From the NCBI RefSeq assembly GCF_004366795.1, contig NZ_SORF01000004.1, positions 186,001 through 250,000 of the forward strand: DNA of 64,000 bases. Direction: 5' to 3'. The position numbers and the translations under genes were made by a program. Below, in pieces: positions 52,015 to 60,863 of the stretch; position 1 is the stretch's first letter, and each line of letters opens with the position of its first letter. Under the pieces are notes generated by a model, which searched no databases, was not told where the DNA came from, and worked only from the letters and a program-made list of their open reading frames with translations. Origin of the DNA: Alicyclobacillus sacchari (lineage in GTDB: Bacteria; Bacillota; Bacilli; Alicyclobacillales; Alicyclobacillaceae).

Positions 52015-53889
52015 TTACGCTGGTGCTCCAGCAAATTGACTATAGTACAGTTCGGCATAAAAGCCGCGGCGTGCCAACAATTCTTCATGCGTGCCCTGTT
52101 CGATCACGCTGCCGTGATTCATCACCAAAATCAGATCAGCGTTGCGAATGGTCGACAGGCGATGTGCGATGACAAAACTTGTTCGACCCTCCATGAGTCG
52201 CGACATGGCTTCCTGAATGAGAATTTCGGTACGCGTGTCGACACTGCTCGTCGCTTCGTCCAGGATTAACATGGCTGGATCAGCCAAAATGGCCCGCGCA
52301 ATGGTCAAAAGCTGCTTTTGCCCTTGCGAAATATTGGACGCTTCCTCGTTGAGCACGGTATCATACCCGTCAGGCAACGTGCGGATGAAATGGTCCGCGC
52401 GCGCCGCCGTTGCTGCGGCCACGATCTCGGCTTCAGTCGCCCCAGCGCGCCCATACGCAATATTGTCGCGAATCGTGCCATGAAACAACCAGGTGTCCTG
52501 AAGCACCATACCAAACATGCTGCGCAAATGACCTCTACGCATTCGTGTGATATCGACGCCATCGATGCGGATGGCACCACCATCGACATCGTAGAAACGC
52601 ATTAACAGATTGACCAGTGTCGTCTTCCCTGCGCCAGTCGGCCCCACGACGGCAACCATCTGTCCTGCCTTGACATCAAGATTCAGGTGCTCCATCAATG
52701 GTTGCTTGTCTGGTTGATAGGCAAATCGCACATCCTCAAACTGCACGTCTCCCGCCGGGTTCGAGATCAATACCGGATCTTCTGGTTCCGGCGCTTCCTC
52801 GGGTTCGTCAAGCAGTTCAAAAATGCGCTCGGCGGACGCCACGGTCGACTGGATGATGTTTGATATGCTGGAGAGTTGCGTGATGGGCTGTGAGAATTGC
52901 CGCGCGTACATGATGAACGCCTGAATATCGCCAATGCCAATGGCTCCCCGTGTTACGAGGAATCCGCCGATCACGCTGACCAGAACGTAACCGATATTCC
53001 CGATGAAATTCATGAGTGGGAAAATCATCCCGGAGATAAATTGTGCCTTCCAGCCGGACTCGAACAGCTTTTCGTTATATTCGACGAACTGGCTCATTGC
53101 CCTGTCCTCAAGACCGAATGCTTTGACGATTTGATGCCCTGTGTACATCTCCTCGATGTGGCCATTGAGTTGCCCAAGTGAACGCTGCTGCCCAACAAAG
53201 TACCGTTGCGAACGTTTGGCAATCGTCCGCGTCACATAGAAAGATAAAGGCAATGTCAAAAAGACGACTACGGACATCCATGGGCTGATGGCGAACATCA
53301 TCACAATCACGCCGAGAAACGTTACGATCGAACTGATCAATTGCGTCAGCGTCTGTTGAAGCGTGTTGCCGATGTTGTCGAAATCGTTGACGAATCGACT
53401 CATAATTTCACCGGTCGGCCGCGAGTCGAAAAAGGCCAAGGGCAGTCGCGCCATCTTCGCATGGACCTCATTGCGCAATGCATAGACCGTCTTTTGCGCA
53501 ACTCCGGCCATCACGAACTGTTGGACATAGCTAAACAACGCACTTAGTACATACAGCACGGCCAACTCGAGGATGACGTGAACGATGCCAGATACATCAA
53601 AACCAGAACCCGGGATTCCATGCAAGCGATGGCGAATGCCAGCGACGAGATCGTCCGTCGCATTTTTCATGACATCTGGGCTCAAAATACTAAACAGTGT
53701 ACTGAGAATGGTCATCAAGAGAACGACGGCAAGCCGCCACAGATGTGGCTTAAAATAGCGTGATAAGCGGCGCAACGTACCTTTGAAATCCTTCGGTTTT
53801 TGCACAGGCATACCAGGGCGCATACCGCCTCTGCCCATCGGCATCGGTGGGCGCATGATCCGCATGTCTCTGGGTTCTCGTTCACTCAT
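52015..53889 (-). CDS. ABC exporter half-transporter, consensus-site subunit
   Basis: Multidrug ABC exporter subunit, 624 residues with six membrane helices and a C-terminal ATPase. Its Pro/Met/Arg-rich N-terminus (MRIMRPPMPMGRGGMRPGM) is unusual. Walker A is GPTGAGKTT, the signature NISQGQKQ deviates from the consensus LSGGQ, Walker B LILDEATSS keeps the catalytic Glu, and the switch His is in IAHRLST. ATG overlaps the stop of the upstream subunit by 4 bp, so the two are translationally coupled. This is the pattern of heterodimers such as TM287/288, with one catalytic site degenerate. Confidence 0.87.
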   Translation of the reverse strand: MSEREPRDMRIMRPPMPMGRGGMRPGMPVQKPKDFKGTLRRLSRYFKPHLWRLAVVLLMTILSTLFSILSPDVMKNATDDLVAGIRHRLHGIPGSGFDVSGIVHVILELAVLYVLSALFSYVQQFVMAGVAQKTVYALRNEVHAKMARLPLAFFDSRPTGEIMSRFVNDFDNIGNTLQQTLTQLISSIVTFLGVIVMMFAISPWMSVVVFLTLPLSFYVTRTIAKRSQRYFVGQQRSLGQLNGHIEEMYTGHQIVKAFGLEDRAMSQFVEYNEKLFESGWKAQFISGMIFPLMNFIGNIGYVLVSVIGGFLVTRGAIGIGDIQAFIMYARQFSQPITQLSSISNIIQSTVASAERIFELLDEPEEAPEPEDPVLISNPAGDVQFEDVRFAYQPDKQPLMEHLNLDVKAGQMVAVVGPTGAGKTTLVNLLMRFYDVDGGAIRIDGVDITRMRRGHLRSMFGMVLQDTWLFHGTIRDNIAYGRAGATEAEIVAAATAARADHFIRTLPDGYDTVLNEEASNISQGQKQLLTIARAILADPAMLILDEATSSVDTRTEILIQEAMSRLMEGRTSFVIAHRLSTIRNADLILVMNHGSVIEQGTHEELLARRGFYAELYYSQFAGAPA

Positions 53890-55619
53890 GCGCTCTCCCC
53901 CTCGGCCATTTGCGACGCAACAATTTCGCGATAGACTTGGCACGACCCCATCAGTTCGTCGTGTGTACCCACTCCCGCGATACGGCCTTCGTCAAGAACG
54001 ACAATCTGATGAGCATCGCGAACCGTGCTCACCCGTTGCGCCACGATGATGACAGCCGCGTCTCGCACTTCGTCGCGCAACGCTGCCCGAAGGCGAGCGT
54101 CGGTGCGAAAATCGAGCGCCGAAAAGCTATCGTCAAAAATGTAAATGGGAGCCCGCTTGGCAAGCGCGCGTGCGATGGATAGACGCTGTTTCTGCCCTCC
54201 GGATACATTGCGGCCTCCTTGCTCAATCAACGACGCAAACCCTTCCGGCATTTCTTCGATAAATTCGATGGCTTGAGCCACCTGGGCAGCACGTTTGACT
54301 TCTTCATCGCTCGCATGCTGCCGCCCGGCGCGAATGTTATCGGCGATGGTGCCGCTGAACAACACAGCTTTTTGCGGCACGTAACCAATTTTTGCGCGCA
54401 GCTCGGACTGCGTTTGCAACCTGACATCCATGCCGCCGACGAGTACGGTGCCTTCGTCGACGTCGTAGAAACGCGGGATCAAATTGACCAGCGTCGACTT
54501 GCCTGCCCCCGTGCCGCCGATGATGGCGGTCACTTGGCCAGGCTTAGCCGTAAACGAAATGTGCGACAATGCTGGCGTTTCGGCACCTGGATAGCTGAAC
54601 GTGACGTCTCGAAATTCGACCTGTAGAGGTTCTGCGCTTGATGGTTTTATGTCCTCTGCTACGGGATCAACGATATCTGGCTTCGTTTGTAACACCGCCC
54701 AAATGCGGTTGGCTGAGGCAGATGCACGCGGGATCATAAAGAACATCATGGAGACCATCATGATGGCAAAGAGCAATTGGGTGACGTACTGAATGAAGGC
54801 AATGAGCGATCCGATCTGCATGGTGCCATGCTCGACGCGCAAACCGCCAAACCAGATCACCGCAATCACCGACAAATTGATGACCAACATTAACGCTGGA
54901 GACATGACGGCCATGATTTTTTGCACGCGCGTCGTCGTATTCGTCAGATCAAAGTTTGCCGCATCGAACCGCTCCTGTTCATAGGAGACGCGGTTAAAGG
55001 AGCGAATAACCCGAATTCCGGTTAAACTTTCTCGCAAAACGCGGTTGAGCGTGTCGATTTTGGCCTGCATGCTTCGAAACAGTTTGGTCGCCCGCGAGAA
55101 GACAAGCGCGATTATGGTGGCCAAAACGGGCACCATGACGACGAGGATCAGCGACAACCTGGCATCCGTGTAGACGGCCATCAAAATGCCACCAATGCAG
55201 TTGAGCGGCGCCATAATCATCATCCTGAGCATCATGTTGACAAGCTGCTGAACTTGGGTGATGTCGTTGGTTGTGCGCGTGATCAAGGATGATGTGCCAA
55301 ACTCGTCAAATTCACGCAGAGAAAAGGTTTGGGCATGGGAAAAGACCTCACGACGCAATACTTTCCCAAAACTTGAAGCCGTACGGGAAGACAAAAAGCT
55401 GGCCGCGATCGAAAAACACACGGACGCGATGGATACGCCGAGCATGAACAAACCTGTTACGACAATGTAATGAAGATTACCCTTTAGCACACCATAGTCC
55501 ACAATGTCCGACATTAAAGTTGGAAGATACAAGTTGCCCAGGCACTGGATAAAGATAAAGGACACGATGCAAGTGATTGCAACTCGATACGGGCGCAAAT
55601 ATGAAAATAGATGTCGCAT
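53886..55619 (-). CDS. ABC exporter half-transporter, degenerate-site subunit
   Basis: Partner of the following subunit, 577 residues with six membrane helices and an ATPase domain. Walker A GGTGAGKST and signature VSGGQKQR are intact. Walker B IYIFDDSFS has Asp in place of the catalytic Glu, and the switch position reads IIVAQRVST with Gln for His. The ATP site using its Walker B is therefore non-catalytic. GGGGGTGAG precedes ATG. First gene of the pair. It is divergent from ptrB across a region with two direct repeats. Confidence 0.87.
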   Translation of the reverse strand: MRHLFSYLRPYRVAITCIVSFIFIQCLGNLYLPTLMSDIVDYGVLKGNLHYIVVTGLFMLGVSIASVCFSIAASFLSSRTASSFGKVLRREVFSHAQTFSLREFDEFGTSSLITRTTNDITQVQQLVNMMLRMMIMAPLNCIGGILMAVYTDARLSLILVVMVPVLATIIALVFSRATKLFRSMQAKIDTLNRVLRESLTGIRVIRSFNRVSYEQERFDAANFDLTNTTTRVQKIMAVMSPALMLVINLSVIAVIWFGGLRVEHGTMQIGSLIAFIQYVTQLLFAIMMVSMMFFMIPRASASANRIWAVLQTKPDIVDPVAEDIKPSSAEPLQVEFRDVTFSYPGAETPALSHISFTAKPGQVTAIIGGTGAGKSTLVNLIPRFYDVDEGTVLVGGMDVRLQTQSELRAKIGYVPQKAVLFSGTIADNIRAGRQHASDEEVKRAAQVAQAIEFIEEMPEGFASLIEQGGRNVSGGQKQRLSIARALAKRAPIYIFDDSFSALDFRTDARLRAALRDEVRDAAVIIVAQRVSTVRDAHQIVVLDEGRIAGVGTHDELMGSCQVYREIVASQMAEGESA

Positions 55620-55696
55620 CGTGACTCACCCCCATTTTCGCGTATACATCCGCCAAACGACTTCTCTCGCTGAAGGAAAACGATCATACCGCGTGC

Positions 55697-55702
55697 TATG
55701 AT
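55697..55702 (+). promoter_or_regulatory. Extended -10 promoter upstream of oligopeptidase B gene
   Basis: TGC followed by TATGAT (55694-55702) is an extended -10 element 45 nt upstream of the start. It overlaps a direct repeat: ATGATACA at 55698-55705 and 55711-55718. Confidence 0.45.
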
Positions 55703-55747
55703 ACAAAAGAATGATACATATTTTGTTGAAAGTGCGAGGAGGCACTC

Positions 55748-57805
55748 ATGATGGAAGCCCCTAAGGCAAAACAAATCCCTCATCCTCATACGCTGCACGG
55801 CGACACGCGGCCCGACGATTACTATTGGCTGCGCGATAAATCCGACCCAGACGTGATTGCGTACCTGGAAGCTGAAAACGAATACTACCGTTCACACGTT
55901 GACAAACTATCGCAAATCACGGATCACCTGTATGCCGAGATGGTTGCCCGCATTCCGGAAAGTGAACAAAAAGTACCCGTGCAGGGCGATGCTTACTTTT
56001 ACTACACACGTATGGAAAAGTCCTTGCAATACCCTGTCCACGCTCGCAAACGAGCCGCGGACAGGGCACAACTCGCCGCTGCCAACGAAGAAATCATCCT
56101 CGATTTGAATGAATTGGCTGGAGAAGGATATTTAAGCGTCACGGAGCAGCGCGTCAGCCCCGATGAAACGAAGCTTGCATACTTGGAAAATCGAGACGGA
56201 TCCGACCGTTACACGCTGTTTGTCAAGAATCTCACGACCGGAGAACTGTTGCCGGATCGCATCGAGAACGTGTTCATTGGGGACAGCGTCGAGTGGGACG
56301 CAACGGGTTCCTTCTTATTCTATACCACCGTCGACGAAAGTCAGCGACCGTACCGACTCTGGCGCCACCAGCTTGGTGACGATCCAGCCAACGATGCCCT
56401 GCTCTATGAAGAAACGGATGTTACGTACACCCTCAGCCTGGCCAAATCCCAAAGTGGGCGGTATTTATTCTTGACCTCGTCCACCAAAACGACCACGGAA
56501 GTACGGTACGCCCCGGCGGATCGCCCGCTTGATCCATGGATCGTGTTCGCCGCGCGCGAAACCGACGTGGAATACAGCCTGGAACACTGGAATGACCGCC
56601 TGCTTGTCCTAACCAATCGCAACCGATTCAATTTCAGCCTATTTGAGCACCCGATTGCACCGCTCAATTCCACGGCGATGCGCGAATTGTTTCCGTACGA
56701 CGATAGTCGCTATCTGCTGGCGGTTCACCCCTTCCGCGAGGCGCTTGTACTCGAAGGCCGGCAAGGCGGCCTGACTCAGGTTTGGACGTATCGCGATGGA
56801 AGCTTGCAACGCCTTGCCTGGCCCGAGCCGTTATACTCGGTGCACGTGAGCGAAAATCGCCGCTACGACACGAACGAAGTGCTTTTGATATACGAGTCGT
56901 TCTTAACGCCGCGAACCACTTACGCGCTTCATCCTCTAACCGGCCAACTCTCAGTCCTGCAAACCGCCCCCATCAGCGGCCCATTCGATCCAGACCTGTA
57001 TCGCCAAGAGCGGATCTGGGCGACGGCCGAAGATGGCGTACAGGTGCCGGTATCGATTGTCTACAAACGTGATGTGCTGCAAGGCGGCCCTGCGCCACTT
57101 TTGCTCTACGGCTACGGCTCCTATGGCCACAATCTCGATCCAGCCTTCATGCCACAGCTTCTGCCGATGCTCGATCTCGGCGTCGTCTACGCGATCGGAC
57201 ACGTGCGCGGCGGCTCGGAAATGGGACGCCAATGGTATGAAAACGGAAAAATGCTGTACAAGCGCAATACGTTTACCGACTTCATTGCCGTCGCCGACGA
57301 TCTCATCCGTCGCGGCTACACGACGCGCAGCCAACTCGCCGCCGATGGCCGCAGCGCAGGCGGCTTGCTGATGGGCGCCGTCGCCAACCTCGGCGGTGAC
57401 CGATTTGCGGCACTCTCGGCTGGCGTCCCGTTTGTCGATGTGGTGACGACCATGCTTGATCCGACAATTCCACTGACGACGCTCGAATGGGACGAATGGG
57501 GCAACCCAGAGGATCCTGAGTATTACGCCTACATGAAATCGTACAGCCCATATGACAACGTTGAGCCGAAACCGTATCCACACCTCATCGTCACCACCGG
57601 TATCAACGATCCGCGTGTTGCCTATTGGGAACCCGCGAAATGGGTGGCCAGGCTGCGGACAACGAAAACTGACGACAGGATTCTCATCATGAAGACGCAC
57701 ATGGGAGCGGGCCACTTTGGATCGTCCGGGAGGCTTGGGCACATTCGCGAGCAAGCAGAAATCTACGCCTTCCTTTTGGATAAAATCGGCATTCGTGTCC
57801 ATTGA
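55748..57805 (+). CDS. ptrB: Oligopeptidase B (prolyl oligopeptidase family)
   Basis: Serine peptidase S9A cutting small peptides after Arg or Lys, 685 residues. An N-terminal beta-propeller (about residues 75-410) precedes the alpha/beta-hydrolase domain. The catalytic triad is Ser536 (GRSAGG), Asp621 (INDPRV) and His656 (GAGHFG). The Tyr-Gly oxyanion region YGYGSYGHNL and RGGSEMGRQWYENGK also match the family. GAGGAGG lies 6 nt before the start. Followed 12 bp later by the YhdH-like gene in one operon. Confidence 0.9.
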   Translation: MMEAPKAKQIPHPHTLHGDTRPDDYYWLRDKSDPDVIAYLEAENEYYRSHVDKLSQITDHLYAEMVARIPESEQKVPVQGDAYFYYTRMEKSLQYPVHARKRAADRAQLAAANEEIILDLNELAGEGYLSVTEQRVSPDETKLAYLENRDGSDRYTLFVKNLTTGELLPDRIENVFIGDSVEWDATGSFLFYTTVDESQRPYRLWRHQLGDDPANDALLYEETDVTYTLSLAKSQSGRYLFLTSSTKTTTEVRYAPADRPLDPWIVFAARETDVEYSLEHWNDRLLVLTNRNRFNFSLFEHPIAPLNSTAMRELFPYDDSRYLLAVHPFREALVLEGRQGGLTQVWTYRDGSLQRLAWPEPLYSVHVSENRRYDTNEVLLIYESFLTPRTTYALHPLTGQLSVLQTAPISGPFDPDLYRQERIWATAEDGVQVPVSIVYKRDVLQGGPAPLLLYGYGSYGHNLDPAFMPQLLPMLDLGVVYAIGHVRGGSEMGRQWYENGKMLYKRNTFTDFIAVADDLIRRGYTTRSQLAADGRSAGGLLMGAVANLGGDRFAALSAGVPFVDVVTTMLDPTIPLTTLEWDEWGNPEDPEYYAYMKSYSPYDNVEPKPYPHLIVTTGINDPRVAYWEPAKWVARLRTTKTDDRILIMKTHMGAGHFGSSGRLGHIREQAEIYAFLLDKIGIRVH

Positions 57806-57817
57806 AACGGGGGAATA

Positions 57818-58816
57818 ATGATGGAAACGTTTCGCGCGTTTGTCGTCGACCAAACGGATGCTGGATGGGAGTCTGGCATCCGCGCGCTGACGGTCGATGC
57901 TTTGCCCACAGGTGAAGTCACAATTCGCGTTCGTTATTCGAGTGTGAACTATAAAGACGGCATCTGCTCGTTGCCCAACAGTCGACTGGTCACTCGGTAT
58001 CCGATGGTGCCAGGCATCGATCTCGCCGGAGACGTGATCGAATCACTGGACAGTCGGTTTCACCCTGGCGATCCGGTGATTGTGACCAGCTACGATCTCG
58101 GTACTGGCCACTTTGGCGGATACAGCGAGATAGCACGTGTGCCGGCTGCCTGGGTGGTGCCACTGCCTACGGGGCTCTCGTTGCGCGAGGCCATGATCCT
58201 TGGCACGGCTGGTTTCACCGCGGCACTCTCCTTGCAGCGTATGGAGGAGAATGGCTTGCGACCAGACAGTGGACCGGTACTCGTGACCGGCGCCACTGGT
58301 GGTGTCGGCAGTACCGCGGTGGCCATGTTCAGCAAATTGGGCTACCACGTGATCGCATCCACGCGCAAACAGAGCGAACACGCGTTTCTGCGCGAACTGG
58401 GCGCACAGGAGATCATTTCGCCAGACGAACTCGTGCTGCACGAAGGCGATTCGTTTGCGAACCTGCCCGCACGGTTCGCCGGCGTCGTCGATCCGGTTGC
58501 AGGAAAAGGGCTGCCCTATATTCTCAATACCTTGAAATACGGTGGCTGCGTCACCGTCAGTGGCTACACCGGCGGCCCCGACTTCAGCACGAGCGTGTTT
58601 CCGTTCCTGCGCCGAGCCATCACCTTGATTGGCATCGATTCTGTACTCTGCCCGATGTCGATCCGCGCCCCACTATGGGAGCGCATCGCAAGTGAACTCA
58701 AGCCGCAACAGGTGCTGGAGCGCATGGTCGAGGAGATATCGCTCGATCAGTTGCCACAGACGCTCGAGCGGATTCTGAAAGGCGATATGCGCGGCCGCGC
58801 GATCGTCAAATTCTAA
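57818..58816 (+). CDS. YhdH/YhfP-family NADPH quinone/acrylyl-CoA reductase
   Basis: MDR-superfamily reductase without zinc ligands, 332 residues. YhdH-family traits are RYSSVNYKDG near the start, MVPGIDLAGDV, GTAGFTAALSLQRME, and the NADPH motif VTGATGGVGSTAVAM. The catalytic Tyr-Lys of YhdH (NYKDG) is kept. It probably reduces acrylyl-CoA or quinone-like enones. It is the second gene of the ptrB operon (12-bp gap, GGGGG site) and converges on the bmrD-like gene. Confidence 0.85.
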   Translation: MMETFRAFVVDQTDAGWESGIRALTVDALPTGEVTIRVRYSSVNYKDGICSLPNSRLVTRYPMVPGIDLAGDVIESLDSRFHPGDPVIVTSYDLGTGHFGGYSEIARVPAAWVVPLPTGLSLREAMILGTAGFTAALSLQRMEENGLRPDSGPVLVTGATGGVGSTAVAMFSKLGYHVIASTRKQSEHAFLRELGAQEIISPDELVLHEGDSFANLPARFAGVVDPVAGKGLPYILNTLKYGGCVTVSGYTGGPDFSTSVFPFLRRAITLIGIDSVLCPMSIRAPLWERIASELKPQQVLERMVEEISLDQLPQTLERILKGDMRGRAIVKF

Positions 58817-58827
58817 CTGGAGCTGCA

Positions 58828-60858
58828 CTAGGCGCCGCTTGCCGGCGCCATCTTTGTCTGCAGCTCATACATCTGGCGATACCTGCCGCCCATTCGAATG
58901 AGCTCGTCGTGCGTTCCGCGCTCGACGATTTCGCCGCCATCCAGCACCAAGATCAAATCCGCTTCGCGGATGGTCGATAGTCTGTGCGCAATGATGAATG
59001 TCGTGCGCCCGCGCTTGAGCACGGAGAGTGCCTCCTGGATCAACCGTTCGGTTTCGCTGTCGATGCTTGCCGTTGCCTCGTCAAGCACAAGGATGGCCGG
59101 ATCAAAGGCCAAGGCACGGGCGAATGATATCAGTTGGCGCTCCCCTGCCGACAAAGTGCTGCCGCCTTCAAGCACCGGCTCATCCCAGCCGTTCGGCAGG
59201 TGTACAAGCAACCTGTCAGCACCGACATCCCGCAACGCCTGTTCGACCCTCGCGCGCGAGACGCGCTCGTCGCCAAGGCTGACATTCCACGCGACAGTAC
59301 CGGTGAAGAGATACGGATCCTGCAAGACGATGCCTAGGTGCTGGCGCAATAACTGCGGCGCAATGGTGCAAATGTCGATTCCATCGATCCGAATCTGTCC
59401 ACCCTGAGGATCGTAAAACCGGAACAGCAGATTGATAATGGAACTCTTTCCTGACCCGGTGTGCCCGACCAAGGCCACCGTCTGCCCCGGCTGCGCGCGA
59501 AATGACACGTCCTGTAACACGTTGTGCTCGCCGTCGTACGAGAACGTCACATGGTCAAACTCAACCTCCCCGCGAAAGCGCGGGATCGTGCCAAACACGG
59601 GGTCAACGCCCGGTTCGTCAAGCAACTCAAAGACGCGAACGGCCGATGCTCGGGCCTGTTCGAGATTGGCCAATTGATTGACAACCTGCGTCACGGGTTG
59701 AAACAACCTGTTTAGATAGTCAACAAAAGCGTATAAGACACCGAATGAAACAAGCGTCTGAAGGTGCATCGAACGCCAGCCGAAGATGGCAATCATGGCT
59801 ATGAAGAACGAATTTCGAAAAACACCGGCGAGATTGAAGCCTGTCGCCGAGTTGACGCGCAACAGCCGCGTTTGGCCATCGAAATACGCTTGGTTGAGCT
59901 CATCGAACTCCGCCTGTGTCCGCCGCTCGCGATGAAACGCGCGAATGATGGGTATCCCCTGGATGGTTTCGTTCAGCATGGCGTTGATCTCGGACAGCAG
60001 TGCTCGAATGCGGACATTCACGGCGACCGTCGCCCGCCGGTACAACCAGATCCAGCAAATCAATATCGGAATCAAGATACTTGCCATGAGACCCAGCCAA
60101 ACATTCAGGATGAACAGTGCGACGTAAATCCCCACCATGGTCACGATGCTGGACAAGACATTGGCAAGCACGTTCACGTAGAAGTCGCGTATGGCCTCCG
60201 TATCGTTCGTAATGCGCGAAACAACCTTGCCCGCCGGCAAGTTGTCAAAATAGCGGATCGGCAAACGGTGAATTTGATGGAACACGTCTTTGCGCATTCG
60301 TTGCAAGATCCGGTTTGCTGAAACTTGCAACAGGTACTGCTGCCCGTAAAGAAAGACGGCGGCTCCGGCAAGCAAACCAAAGTAGATCAAAGCGAGCCGA
60401 ATGACGCCTGGGATTTCCGGGCGATAAAACGAAAACAATTGCTGGCGTGTCAACGGCTTGGCTGCAATCGTTCTCGTGGCAGCGCCAACGTGTGCGCGAA
60501 TCTGTCCCCCTTGATTCACTGGTGTGACGTTTGACACCACCCCGTCGAGAAAGTACGCACGCGTGCCCAAGGCCACCAGCGTATGCGGATTCACTCGTTG
60601 ACTCTGTGGCGGCAACCGATCCGCGCGCTCGTACCACTTGCCTTCCCACTCGACGGCACCCGAGGCGTGCGGTGCAACCTGATACCAAACCTGTTGAATC
60701 CCCATGATGTGCCGATTAATGATGGCCTTTGCCACAAACGGGCCCGCCAACTGTGCCGACACGGCGAGAACGAGCATGGCTATGGCGAGCGCAATGGCGC
60801 CTTTCGCATGCGCTGCATACTCGACAAGGCGTTTGTTTACCTGCCTTTCTGTGTTCAT
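58828..60858 (-). CDS. bmrD: BmrD/YheH-like ABC exporter subunit (consensus site)
   Basis: Subunit of a heterodimeric multidrug exporter, about 676 residues. Between the first two membrane helices lies a large insertion of about 110 residues (around residues 55-165), as in Bacillus BmrD, whose extracellular domain it probably matches. Walker A GHTGSGKSS, signature LSAGERQ, Walker B LVLDEATAS with catalytic Glu and switch IIAHRLST are present. The start is ATG 60858, with GGGGGTG 6 nt upstream and an overlap of the upstream stop region; ATG 60864 is possible. Coupled to the BmrC-like gene. Confidence 0.87.
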   Translation of the reverse strand: MNTERQVNKRLVEYAAHAKGAIALAIAMLVLAVSAQLAGPFVAKAIINRHIMGIQQVWYQVAPHASGAVEWEGKWYERADRLPPQSQRVNPHTLVALGTRAYFLDGVVSNVTPVNQGGQIRAHVGAATRTIAAKPLTRQQLFSFYRPEIPGVIRLALIYFGLLAGAAVFLYGQQYLLQVSANRILQRMRKDVFHQIHRLPIRYFDNLPAGKVVSRITNDTEAIRDFYVNVLANVLSSIVTMVGIYVALFILNVWLGLMASILIPILICWIWLYRRATVAVNVRIRALLSEINAMLNETIQGIPIIRAFHRERRTQAEFDELNQAYFDGQTRLLRVNSATGFNLAGVFRNSFFIAMIAIFGWRSMHLQTLVSFGVLYAFVDYLNRLFQPVTQVVNQLANLEQARASAVRVFELLDEPGVDPVFGTIPRFRGEVEFDHVTFSYDGEHNVLQDVSFRAQPGQTVALVGHTGSGKSSIINLLFRFYDPQGGQIRIDGIDICTIAPQLLRQHLGIVLQDPYLFTGTVAWNVSLGDERVSRARVEQALRDVGADRLLVHLPNGWDEPVLEGGSTLSAGERQLISFARALAFDPAILVLDEATASIDSETERLIQEALSVLKRGRTTFIIAHRLSTIREADLILVLDGGEIVERGTHDELIRMGGRYRQMYELQTKMAPASGA

Positions 60859-60863
60859 GCCCA

